This document shows positions 16,109-24,233 of a stretch of 64,000 bases of DNA, one piece after another. The position numbers and the translations under genes were made by a program. How positions within the stretch are numbered: the stretch's first letter is position 1; each line of letters starts with the position of its first letter. Origin of the DNA: a virus; IMG/VR virus record IMGVR_UViG_3300025030_000046, positions 62,001 to 126,000 of that record. One strand, given 5' to 3'. Below the pieces are notes generated by a model. The model searched no databases, had not been told where the DNA came from, and saw nothing but the letters and a program-made list of their open reading frames with translations.

Positions 16109-16297
16109 TTAATACCATTTAGTAAGACTTTCCATATATTGTGGCGTATCAATTCTTTTATCAATTTTCCTAATATCTTTATAATTTTCTACAATTTCAA
16201 AATCATTAAAGTTTTTTAGTACTATTTGTAAATCTATATTGTCAATATGTCTAATTTCAATAACTTTATTTGTGTTAGTATATATAATTGTTGTCAT
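16109..16297 (-). CDS. hypothetical protein, 62 aa
   Basis: A TTG two codons upstream is too close to GGAGG; the ATG reading MTTIIYTNTNKV is spaced better. The upstream gap holds TATAACAG fused to the ribosome site (16312-16319). Confidence 0.6.
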   Translation of the reverse strand: MTTIIYTNTNKVIEIRHIDNIDLQIVLKNFNDFEIVENYKDIRKIDKRIDTPQYMESLTKWY

Positions 16298-16343
16298 TTT
16301 CAATCCACCTCCTGTTATAGTCTAATATGAAATAGTAGTTTTA

Positions 16344-16520
16344 TTATGATTTCTTTGTCTCAATACAGTTAAAACAATAAGTTTCTTTTCCTGATTTTAT
16401 TTTCCATCCTTGTTCTTTCGCCCATTTAATCATTCTTGCTTTACTTAAATCCATTCCAGTAGTATCTGATAATTGCCGATCACAATTATTGCAGGATATG
16501 TCAATCCACTTTTGTATCAT
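16344..16520 (-). CDS. zinc-finger-like microprotein, 58 aa
   Basis: Knuckles CNNC (residue 10) and CFNC (residue 50) flank a helical segment (LSKARMIKWAKEQGW). Start after GGAGGCGTAAAA. Confidence 0.65.
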   Translation of the reverse strand: MIQKWIDISCNNCDRQLSDTTGMDLSKARMIKWAKEQGWKIKSGKETYCFNCIETKKS

Positions 16521-16531
16521 TTTTACGCCTC

Positions 16532-16681
16532 CTATTTACTAATAACATTTTGAATACGTTCTTTAATTGTTTTTAACCTATGTTGTTCTGTAAATTCTTC
16601 ATTATCAATTATATTAATAACGTCTTTTAATTCTCTTTCTAATTGTTCGATTTTAAAAAGTATTTCATTAATATTTGTCAT
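16532..16681 (-). CDS. small coiled-coil protein, 49 aa
   Basis: Starts MTNINEILFKIEQLEREL after GGAGGAAAAAA. Almost entirely heptad-like helix. Confidence 0.65.
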   Translation of the reverse strand: MTNINEILFKIEQLERELKDVINIIDNEEFTEQHRLKTIKERIQNVISK

Positions 16682-16691
16682 TTTTTTCCTC

Positions 16692-16997
16692 CTATATATT
16701 CATATCTTTTTTAATTACATTATTAAAATGTTTCTTTAAATAATTATACATTTTCTTCTGTTCAGCTTTTAGTAAATCAATATCCTTTGTTGTAGCATCT
16801 TCTTTTCCAAATCCTTCAGAGTATATATTATTGTTACAATTATCGTATATTTCTATATAATTATTAATTACTTCTTCTCCTTCTTCTAATTCGGCGTGAT
16901 ATGTTCCATCACCATGCCACAATATTAATATAACTTGAAAATCCTGTATTTTCTTAGTTGCCTCAAGTATTCGCTTTTTAATCTCTAAACTTTGCAT
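16692..16997 (-). CDS. hypothetical protein, 101 aa
   Basis: Starts MQSLEIKKRILEATKK after CAGGAGGGCGGGCGAGT. The central segment LILWHGDGTYHAELEEGEEV is distinctive, but I do not recognise the family. Confidence 0.65.
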   Translation of the reverse strand: MQSLEIKKRILEATKKIQDFQVILILWHGDGTYHAELEEGEEVINNYIEIYDNCNNNIYSEGFGKEDATTKDIDLLKAEQKKMYNYLKKHFNNVIKKDMNI

Positions 16998-17051
16998 ACT
17001 CGCCCGCCCTCCTGTATCAAATAACCATTTTAACGTAATTATTCTATCATT

Positions 17052-18641
17052 TTAAGCCAACATTAACAACTTTGAAGCCTCTACTATATAATAATCTTTG
17101 TTGTTCATTACTTTGTTATATGATTGTTCCCCTTCAAATTCATCAACTATTATTCTTTCTTCCTTTGTCATATCTTTATATTTTACATTTCCATAACATG
17201 GAGGCAGCCATCCCTTACGTTGTGAACCATACAAATTAAACTTCTGTAATAAATCTAAGTTTCTAAATTCAATATGACATGTTCCCTTTTTATAAAACGT
17301 CACTAAAAAGTATTTAGTTTCAATTTGTTTTGTTTCCTCATAATGTTCTGCAAATTTTAAAGTTTTCATCAAGTCAATATCTTCTGTTAATCCATTATCA
17401 AGATAATTAAATACTTTTTCAATGTCTGTTAGTTTATTAATAACATTGTAATCCGTTGGCTGATACCTTCCCCATGAATACTGCATATCCCTATAGCCCG
17501 ATAAAGGAATAATTACTTTTTTGTTTATTTTCCATGCTTTATTTGTTTTCCATCCGTTATAAAAATGAATATTGTTTGATGTTTCATTATACCAATGATG
17601 TTTATTAGAAAATTCCTCAAATAAGTTCATTATAGTTGATTCCATACTTTGAATCATGTGTTTATTAAGTTGTATTTTAATAGTGTAAATGTTATATAGT
17701 GAAAAATCATAATCGCATAATTCTTTTACTTTATTGAAATATTCATTTCTTAAATTAGACGTAAACAAGCCCATAAACTTCTCAGAATCAAACAAAGTTT
17801 TCCAATATTTCATTCTAACATTTTTTACATATGAATTATGTATTCCAAGTTCTTGATCGTCTTTTGTATTACAAATCATACTTAAAGAAATTCCCTTGAA
17901 CATTTCAGAATCTAATTTTCGCCATTCTGATATCAATTGTAATCCTGCTTTTACTTCAAAATTATATTGCTCAACTATTGCCTTGATAAAATCTGAATCT
18001 ATAATACTATTACTGTTATATGTTGCTTCCTCTCTATATTGTTCTTGTTTTTTCAGTTCATCTAATATTATGCTATTATTATTCACCTTTTTAATATTAA
18101 TCTTTATTAATGCAATTTCTACAGGTGTTGACCGCTCAGAGTCTATAAAAGAATTATTAATATATTCTATATCTGCATTACACTCTTCTAATTTTCGCTG
18201 TAAATCTTTTCTAGTGCTGTTATATGGATTTTTTAAGGTTTCAGCATTTAATAAGCAAACTATTTGACCGCCATTTTCCTGCATTTTTAGGGCTTTTAGA
18301 AGGTGTTTATCTCCATTGCTGAAAGGTGGATTCATTACAATTAAATCATATTTTTTGTACGTGTTATATGTCAAAAAATCATTGTGTACTATTCTATAGT
18401 TTTTCCCTTGTAAAATGTATTGTAAATTTTGATCAATTTCTATTGTGTCAATATCCCACTTTACATCCTTATTATAACTACTATGTAAATATTTAAATTT
18501 ATCCGCTACCCTTTCAACAATATTCCCTTTTCCCGCTGATGGCTCAAGAACCGAATTTATTAATCTAAAATCTACTAAAGATAACATTTTAGTTATTAAA
18601 TTTGCAGGCGTTGGATAAAAATCTTGATTATCTTTAAACAT
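17052..18641 (-). CDS. N6-adenine DNA methyltransferase fused to a DUF4942-type domain, 529 aa
   Basis: Motif I is LEPSAGKGN (residues 32-40) and motif IV is MNPPF (103-107), marking a class I adenine-N6 methyltransferase. An N-terminal DFYPTP, as in phage and plasmid enzymes, precedes them. From about residue 220 onward the protein matches my memory of DUF4942, often fused to such methyltransferases in mobile elements. The likely role is methylating phage DNA against host restriction or marking it for regulation; no restriction endonuclease partner is visible. Start after CAGGAGGTTTAAAAA. Its coding sequence contains two TATAACAG copies. Confidence 0.85.
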   Translation of the reverse strand: MFKDNQDFYPTPANLITKMLSLVDFRLINSVLEPSAGKGNIVERVADKFKYLHSSYNKDVKWDIDTIEIDQNLQYILQGKNYRIVHNDFLTYNTYKKYDLIVMNPPFSNGDKHLLKALKMQENGGQIVCLLNAETLKNPYNSTRKDLQRKLEECNADIEYINNSFIDSERSTPVEIALIKINIKKVNNNSIILDELKKQEQYREEATYNSNSIIDSDFIKAIVEQYNFEVKAGLQLISEWRKLDSEMFKGISLSMICNTKDDQELGIHNSYVKNVRMKYWKTLFDSEKFMGLFTSNLRNEYFNKVKELCDYDFSLYNIYTIKIQLNKHMIQSMESTIMNLFEEFSNKHHWYNETSNNIHFYNGWKTNKAWKINKKVIIPLSGYRDMQYSWGRYQPTDYNVINKLTDIEKVFNYLDNGLTEDIDLMKTLKFAEHYEETKQIETKYFLVTFYKKGTCHIEFRNLDLLQKFNLYGSQRKGWLPPCYGNVKYKDMTKEERIIVDEFEGEQSYNKVMNNKDYYIVEASKLLMLA

Positions 18642-18730
18642 TTTTTAAACCTCCTGTAGTGGTTTTTTTAGCTTCTGTTATATCTCTTAAAGGTTTTTTA
18701 TTGCAGAACCTTTATAAACTGCCTGTTATA

Positions 18731-20680
18731 TTAAAATGAAGGTTTATAAGTATTTACAACTGGCTTAATTCCTTGTGATCCAAAATGATTCAATATATCA
18801 TCATATTGTTTCTTGTCACAACTTAAATATTTTGTTGTTGATATTGTCATTCCATTTCTTGATTCTACATCATGTAATACAGTTTCAGGAAGTTCAAGCC
18901 ATCCGCTATATACTAAAAGCGTACTATAAAAATGATTGTAATATTGTTTTCGCTTCCCTTGTGGCGTGTAAGTTATTTTTACAGCATTATCGTATTGTGC
19001 ATATTTTGTATAATTAATTTTATCTAATGTAATTCTATTTTCTGCAATACTTCCCCAATCTGATATGTAAAATAATGTTAGCTTTTGACCTTGTTGCAAA
19101 TCTGCATTTTTAAATTGTTCTTGGATTCCGTCAACCTGTGTTAATAATTTATACATTACAATTTTTAAACTTTCGTTATCTTCTGTTATTTGTTGTATAA
19201 TTTCTTTTGATAATTTTATATTATATTTTTTTAATTGTTCTTTCATAAGTTCTTTATATTGTGTCAAGTTGTCAGTATTCCAAGTATTTATAAGGTTATT
19301 CTCTGTTATAATATCCACTGAAATATCTGTTAATACTTCAGCTTTATTTTTATATTCTTGTATTTGTTCGCCTGTTAAACCCTGTTCTGTTATAAATTCT
19401 TTTTGAATTGTTACATTGTCAGTTAATCCAACATATCTGGCGTAAGAATAGCCTTGAGTATCTACAACGAATTTTAATTCATTATTATAATATATTGCTA
19501 TGCCTGATAAGTTGAATATAACCGTTTTTTGTTCTTCTTTGGTCATGTTGTGATAGTCTATCATACTATTAATTCGTTTATCATCCGTAAAACATCCGCC
19601 GCTATTTTGTAAAAATTCAAAGTCATTCAATAACATATTTGAAAAATAGTTTAATGCTTGTTGACTTGTAAAATGTATTTCCCTAGTGACTTTTAAATTA
19701 TTTAAGTAGTAATCACCTTTTAAAACTTCTTCTTGATATTGTTCTAGCGTATTATTTTTATTTAAATTCGCCATTTTAACATTAATAACAAAATATTGCT
19801 TTTTTTCTTCCAGTTCATTAACTGTTATGCTATTATTAATTATTTCAATTTCTTTCTTTTCTTGTTCCGCTCTTATTTTATACTGCTTATTGTCTTCTTC
19901 TTGTTGTTTTTGTCTTTCTTGATATTCTAATTCCCTTCTTTTTTCCTCTTCTTGTGCTTGTGCTTGTAGTTTGTTTCTGAAGTCTGTTATATCATTTTTT
20001 ATTGATTCGGTTTGTTCGGTTTGATTATATTTATAATCAATTGTAACATGTTTATAAAAATGCTTATGGAAATAATCCGTCATTGTGTCCGAGTCATCAA
20101 AATTATAACTACTTAATAAATCATTACAATATTGAATTATTGCATTTAGTTCTTTGTTGTTTTCTTCTTCGTAATCTCTATATTCAATCGGTCTTAATTC
20201 TGGTGAATATTCAAGTTTAGAATTATTATATGGACTTTCTTTAATTGATACATCAATTTTATTATAATCTGAAGTAATAGAAAATTTAATTTCTTGAAAT
20301 CTTTCTTTTAAATGTTTTCTAATAATTACAGCCGTTTCTTTTGTAGAAATTCCAGTGTAATTACTTCCAACATATTTATAATTATATTTTGTTGTGTCTT
20401 CCGTTCCTTCTGTAAATCGTACTCTATCCCATAGAGATAAATTTATTTTTTCTTTCTTTACTACTGGAATTATTGATTCTGTTATTGATTCCGCTTCAAT
20501 TTTTGAAAACTTTTTCGCCTCTGTTAATGTTCTTTCGTTCTGTTTTGCATACCAACATTTTTTAAAATTATGCCACCTATAACCAACATTTTTTAAACTA
20601 TCAATAATATTTTGTATCGGTTTACTATCAAAATATAATTCTATTCCTTTCAATTCATCATTTAATACTATATTAGTCAT
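18731..20680 (-). CDS. large multi-domain protein of the LPD/mobile-element type, 649 aa
   Basis: The N-terminus reads GYRWHNFKKCWYAKQ (near residue 33), a motif seen in large polyvalent-type proteins of phages and conjugative elements that sit beside DUF4942 methyltransferases. Residues about 240-285 are a charged coiled coil (EEEKRRELEYQERQKQQEED). The C-terminal half has no motif I can name. It directly precedes the methyltransferase in the operon, so joint transfer or protection of entering DNA is possible. The frame carries several TATAACAG copies encoding I-T-E/I-T-D. Confidence 0.6.
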   Translation of the reverse strand: MTNIVLNDELKGIELYFDSKPIQNIIDSLKNVGYRWHNFKKCWYAKQNERTLTEAKKFSKIEAESITESIIPVVKKEKINLSLWDRVRFTEGTEDTTKYNYKYVGSNYTGISTKETAVIIRKHLKERFQEIKFSITSDYNKIDVSIKESPYNNSKLEYSPELRPIEYRDYEEENNKELNAIIQYCNDLLSSYNFDDSDTMTDYFHKHFYKHVTIDYKYNQTEQTESIKNDITDFRNKLQAQAQEEEKRRELEYQERQKQQEEDNKQYKIRAEQEKKEIEIINNSITVNELEEKKQYFVINVKMANLNKNNTLEQYQEEVLKGDYYLNNLKVTREIHFTSQQALNYFSNMLLNDFEFLQNSGGCFTDDKRINSMIDYHNMTKEEQKTVIFNLSGIAIYYNNELKFVVDTQGYSYARYVGLTDNVTIQKEFITEQGLTGEQIQEYKNKAEVLTDISVDIITENNLINTWNTDNLTQYKELMKEQLKKYNIKLSKEIIQQITEDNESLKIVMYKLLTQVDGIQEQFKNADLQQGQKLTLFYISDWGSIAENRITLDKINYTKYAQYDNAVKITYTPQGKRKQYYNHFYSTLLVYSGWLELPETVLHDVESRNGMTISTTKYLSCDKKQYDDILNHFGSQGIKPVVNTYKPSF

Positions 20681-20695
20681 TTCAAACGCCTCCGT

Positions 20696-20857
20696 TTATT
20701 TTAAAACATTTCTAATTATTGCAGCCCTTTGCCAAGTTAGTTTATTTTTCATCCATAAATAGAATGTTATGTAGTCTATTCCTATTTTTTCAGCAACTTG
20801 AAACCATGTTAAATTTTTTAGCTTTATTTCTTTTTCAATTTCATTATTTGGATACAT
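20696..20857 (-). CDS. minimal helix-turn-helix protein, 53 aa
   Basis: Start is MYPNNEIEKEIKLKN after TTGGAGGTAATAAA. Residues about 17-40 (TWFQVAEKIGIDYITFYLWM) form a helix-turn-helix, with little else in the protein. Confidence 0.7.
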   Translation of the reverse strand: MYPNNEIEKEIKLKNLTWFQVAEKIGIDYITFYLWMKNKLTWQRAAIIRNVLK

Positions 20858-20886
20858 TTTATTACCTCCTAAAATCCATATCAAAG

Positions 20887-21138
20887 TTATATTTTATTAA
20901 AAATTGGATATTTTTGTTCAATTACATTGCTGAGTATTTTTGAATATTTCGCATTGTGGAAAATTGCTGTGCATACTGTTATAAACCTTGCTTGATTTTC
21001 TGAAAATGCATTACCATTGTTTAATTTGTTATCAAATAAACTTGATAACCACACTTTATTTGAATCAATTCTTGTATATTTCTCTTTTTTAGGTAGTAAT
21101 AAATGCCAGTTATTTTTGATTACGTCCGAATAAACCAT
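20887..21138 (-). CDS. hypothetical protein, 83 aa
   Basis: Starts MVYSDVIKNNWHLLLP after GGAGAGTGGGGAAAAA. Helical and basic, no family recognised. Confidence 0.65.
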   Translation of the reverse strand: MVYSDVIKNNWHLLLPKKEKYTRIDSNKVWLSSLFDNKLNNGNAFSENQARFITVCTAIFHNAKYSKILSNVIEQKYPIFNKI

Positions 21139-21168
21139 TTTTTCCCCACTCTCCTTATCTGTTATTTG

Positions 21169-21816
21169 TTATACTGCTAATAATTCATTTAATATTTTTA
21201 GATCTGAATTATCCCAATTTAGCTCGATATGGTTTAATATATATGGTTTGTATGTTTCAATATTATTCTTAATTGTATCAAGATAACCGCTATTATTTTG
21301 TCGTGGGATAATTCTATTTTCATTTATAAAAAACATATCAAATAAGTTGTAAATAACCGCTATACCATCATTATTATATTTTGTTTGTATTTCTTTTTTA
21401 ATAGATTCTATTTTATCCCTATATGTTTTTATTTCTTCTTGTTTTTTGGTTTCTTCTTGTTGCTTTATGCCTCTGTTATAGTAAATCTCAATTGTAGTTG
21501 TGTTCATGTTAATAAAAAATTTATCAAGAAATAATTTTTTCCAATATATGTCGCAAGTTTCGTTATGCAAATAAAATAATATTTTTTCAACATAATTTAC
21601 TATAGATACATATTCCTTTTTATCATACGCCATATGTATATTATTAGCCTCATATATAATACTATTATTGTCTGTATTTACTATTTTAATATCTGTTATA
21701 ATGTCATATGTTTCATTTAATGTACTGTTATATTCTGCAACTTTTGCAATAATTCTATAATTATATTCCTCATATATCCCTATAAATTTATTATCATGCA
21801 ATGTTTTAGTAATCAT
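21169..21816 (-). CDS. hypothetical protein, 215 aa
   Basis: Starts MITKTLHDNKFIGIYEEY after AAAAGGAGATTTTATCAAT. The central part is charged helix (KQQEETKKQEEIKTYRDKIE). Three TATAACAG copies lie in the frame. No family is recognised. Confidence 0.65.
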   Translation of the reverse strand: MITKTLHDNKFIGIYEEYNYRIIAKVAEYNSTLNETYDIITDIKIVNTDNNSIIYEANNIHMAYDKKEYVSIVNYVEKILFYLHNETCDIYWKKLFLDKFFINMNTTTIEIYYNRGIKQQEETKKQEEIKTYRDKIESIKKEIQTKYNNDGIAVIYNLFDMFFINENRIIPRQNNSGYLDTIKNNIETYKPYILNHIELNWDNSDLKILNELLAV

Positions 21817-21906
21817 ATTGATAAAATCTCCTTTTCATCAAATTTGTTATACTGCAAAGAATAAATACGACCTGTTATACTATATTATATGTTTTATATT
21901 TTGCTT

Positions 21907-22083
21907 TTATAACTGCCAGAAATTTCTATTTGTTAAATATAAACATATAATATTAATTAATATTGATTCTATAAAAATATATGCTATAATATTCTTGAAT
22001 ACTTTTAAAAGCTTTTTGCTTTTTGGCTTGTTATAATTTACAGGATTATAGCAAGTTTTTTCTATTAATGCATATATAGTCAT
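21907..22083 (-). CDS. small membrane protein, 58 aa
   Basis: Starts MTIYALIEKTCYNPVN after AAAGGAGAATAAAAAACTA. A basic stretch (KPKSKKLLK) precedes a hydrophobic segment of about 20 residues, so one membrane span with the N-terminus inside is likely. Confidence 0.65.
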   Translation of the reverse strand: MTIYALIEKTCYNPVNYNKPKSKKLLKVFKNIIAYIFIESILINIICLYLTNRNFWQL

Positions 22084-22159
22084 TAGTTTTTTATTCTCCT
22101 TTCGTTGGTATCTTTTTACGGCTTGTGTGGTTTATTCCTTGCAATTTTTACGTTCTATG

Positions 22160-22193
22160 GATTGCATAATTTTATATTTTGCTTTATGCAATC
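22160..22193. other. hairpin presenting a dispersed-element variant in its loop
   Basis: GATTGCATA (22160-22168) and TATGCAATC (22185-22193) pair perfectly. The loop carries ATTTTATATTTTGC, a one-base variant of the dispersed element. It lies in the 200-bp gap between the 21907-22083 and 22286-22501 genes. I see no supported gene there beyond a 15-codon frame. Confidence 0.5.
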
Positions 22194-22285
22194 TAACAAC
22201 ATAAAAATGTAATTTTATACACATTCGCCAGACTCAAGTATATCAAATCCAGTTTCTACCATAAAATTGCTTCTGCTCTTTAAAA

Positions 22286-22501
22286 TTATTTATTTATTAA
22301 AAAAATTGCAGTATCCTTTACTTCAAATTCATAATTAAAAATTACATTATTCTTATAATTAATAACAAAAGTAGCCATTTTACCATAATAACTTTTTATG
22401 GAACTAGCTGGAATTTTATAGCCCTTATTAATTGCAAATTGTATCATATTGTCATTAATGCAATTTATGTGTAATTTTTTTGACACCATTAATTCAGTCA
22501 T
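22286..22501 (-). CDS. hypothetical protein, 71 aa; first gene of the leftward operon
   Basis: Starts MTELMVSKKLHINCIN after GGAGGAATGAAAA. It is beta-rich with no recognised family. It is the first gene behind the promoter at 22569-22597. Confidence 0.65.
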   Translation of the reverse strand: MTELMVSKKLHINCINDNMIQFAINKGYKIPASSIKSYYGKMATFVINYKNNVIFNYEFEVKDTAIFLINK

Positions 22502-22568
22502 TTTTCATTCCTCCAATTATTTAATATAAAATGTCAATTTGATTATGTATTACTTAACCTTATAACTA

Positions 22569-22597
22569 ATTATAACATAGCTATTTTAATATTGCAA
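22569..22597 (-). promoter_or_regulatory. leftward operon promoter
   Basis: On the minus strand TTGCAA and TATAAT are 17 bp apart, with an extended -10 (TGTTATAAT). A TAAAATATAAAA element (22604-22615) lies 6 bp upstream of the -35. It is the only well-formed promoter seen upstream of the 14.7-22.5 kb gene run. Confidence 0.7.
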
Positions 22598-22603
22598 TAC
22601 TAA

Positions 22604-22615
22604 TTTTATATTTTA
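22604..22615 (-). repeat. dispersed element TAAAATATAAAA beside the leftward promoter
   Basis: Exact copy on the minus strand, ending 6 bp upstream of the -35 box at 22597. The same placement is seen at 26166-26177 and 27703-27714. Confidence 0.75.
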
Positions 22616-23909
22616 TATCTATAATATTAATATGCAATTGATTGATATATTATTCATATTAATTCATTTAATACAATGGTATTTGGAGGCTGTGAGAGGC
22701 TTATGGTTAGACTTTTATTGTGTTTATAGTTAAGTATGTATCTATTGCATATTTATTGATTTATAATAGTGTTTTTAAGGGATAAATTTTACCAGTTATT
22801 AATTGTTAACTTTATATTAACTATATATTGATTATATGAGATTCTTAATATTATAGTCGTTGTATATTAAAGGAATGGAATATTCCAGAATGTGAATGTA
22901 TTCTAATTATTTAGTTATGATAATATAACTATTATATTTATATAAGTATTAGAAAACAGTTGGCAAAAATGATAGTTTAGGCAATAAAGTTATTCGCTGA
23001 AGAGTCTTTGAAAGTGTAAAGCTTAATAGCTTGACATATAAATTGGCGATTAATTCAGCACGAACATGTGTTTCATATTAATTATATTAATATCGTTATT
23101 AATTTTATTAATTTTTAGTTTATATTTATTGATTTATTTAAGTTGTATATTAATATTGTTAATGTTTGTATTGATTATATTAATAATGGTTATGTTTTCA
23201 TAACTATATTTTAGGAAGTGTTCATCAAAATTTCCCTTGTTATGCCGAATTTATCGTTTATCGATATATTACATTATCTTAATATGTTTATGATAATAGC
23301 AGATTGAGCATACAAACAATTGCCAATAATTCCCATGTATAAATATTCAGCAAATTGCATATACTAATATATTAATAATATCTAAGTTGTTTCAATTCCT
23401 CACACAATTCATTCTATTAATACCAATGTTTGCTACAAGTGTATTTGTAGACAACTTTTAAAAGCCTTGATGCTGTAAGGTGGGCGGGTAGTTTACATCA
23501 AAAACACTTTTATTTCCAGCAGATTCCAGCCAAGCACATCTCCCCACACACTCAACTCAAATTTCCAATTATATTCCTCCAAAATAATTTTCAAATTATC
23601 CTAAAAATAAATTTACCAATTTAAATTTTCAACTAATTCAATTTATACCCTAAAATCCACCTTTTTTACTCGTAACCTCTATCGATAAAACTCACTCATA
23701 CCAATACTTACAGCCATTTCAAAATACACTAAAAACGCCTATTTTATATTTAATCCACCTAAAACCCTACTCCCACACTACCTGAACGATATCACCACAT
23801 TTTTCATATATTTATCTATTATTGGTGAATTAATTTTAGCTAAAAATCACCTTCAACCGCTACAGTATCTAAGCTTATATACTTATTTAATAAATTTTTG
23901 ACGATAGGC

Positions 23910-23957
23910 AAAAAAATGCCCACACTATAATCTATTTCTAAATTATAATATGGGCTT
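23910..23957 (-). terminator. leftward intrinsic terminator
   Basis: GCCCA/TGGGC and TATAAT/ATTATA form a two-part stem with a 3x3 internal loop, and seven T follow on the minus strand. It is placed to stop transcription coming from the 24.2-kb gene. Confidence 0.7.
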
Positions 23958-24016
23958 GGATTTGGATTGGGAGGTTTATTATTTTGTGGAGAATTAAATT
24001 AGCAAATATTTAATAA

Positions 24017-24049
24017 TAAAAAATAACCTACAAATTTCCAATAAGTAGG
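24017..24049 (-). terminator. leftward intrinsic terminator
   Basis: CCTAC (24027-24031) pairs with GTAGG (24045-24049), followed on the minus strand by TTATTTTTTATT. It is the first of two terminators in series behind the 24234-25454 gene. Confidence 0.6.
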
Positions 24050-24080
24050 CTAAGATTTGCAACAGTTTTTGGTGATTTAA

Positions 24081-24092
24081 TTTTATATTTTA
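24081..24092 (-). repeat. dispersed element TAAAATATAAAA
   Basis: Exact minus-strand copy 140 bp beyond the stop of the helicase-like gene, not associated with a visible promoter. Confidence 0.7.
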
Positions 24093-24233
24093 TGTCTAAA
24101 ATACTATTCTTCTCTATATAATTTTTCTTTTAAGGGGTACATACCTCAAACCCTTGGTATCACTAGGTTTGATTTTCGATTTAGAACATCCGATGTGCTA
24201 AACTTTATTTTTAGCCATTTATAACTATAGTTT

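Larger units (their letters stand above)
22616..24233. other. 1.6-kb non-coding region with a GC-skew switch; candidate replication origin
   Basis: No gene with a ribosome site is found on either strand. 22680-23460 is T/G-rich on the plus strand, whereas 23541-23820 has about 73 C and only 6 G. The switch falls near 23.45 kb. Short AT palindromes (GGAATATTCC near 22879) and a TTGACA at 23033-23038 lie on the left side. Two leftward terminators close the right side. A skew reversal in a large intergenic gap between two gene blocks suits a replication origin or terminus. Confidence 0.45.

Noticed and set aside
22680-22735. Short frame beginning ATGGTATTTGGAGGCTG in the gap
   Set aside because: It encodes only 17 residues, has no ribosome site and lies in a region without other coding signal.
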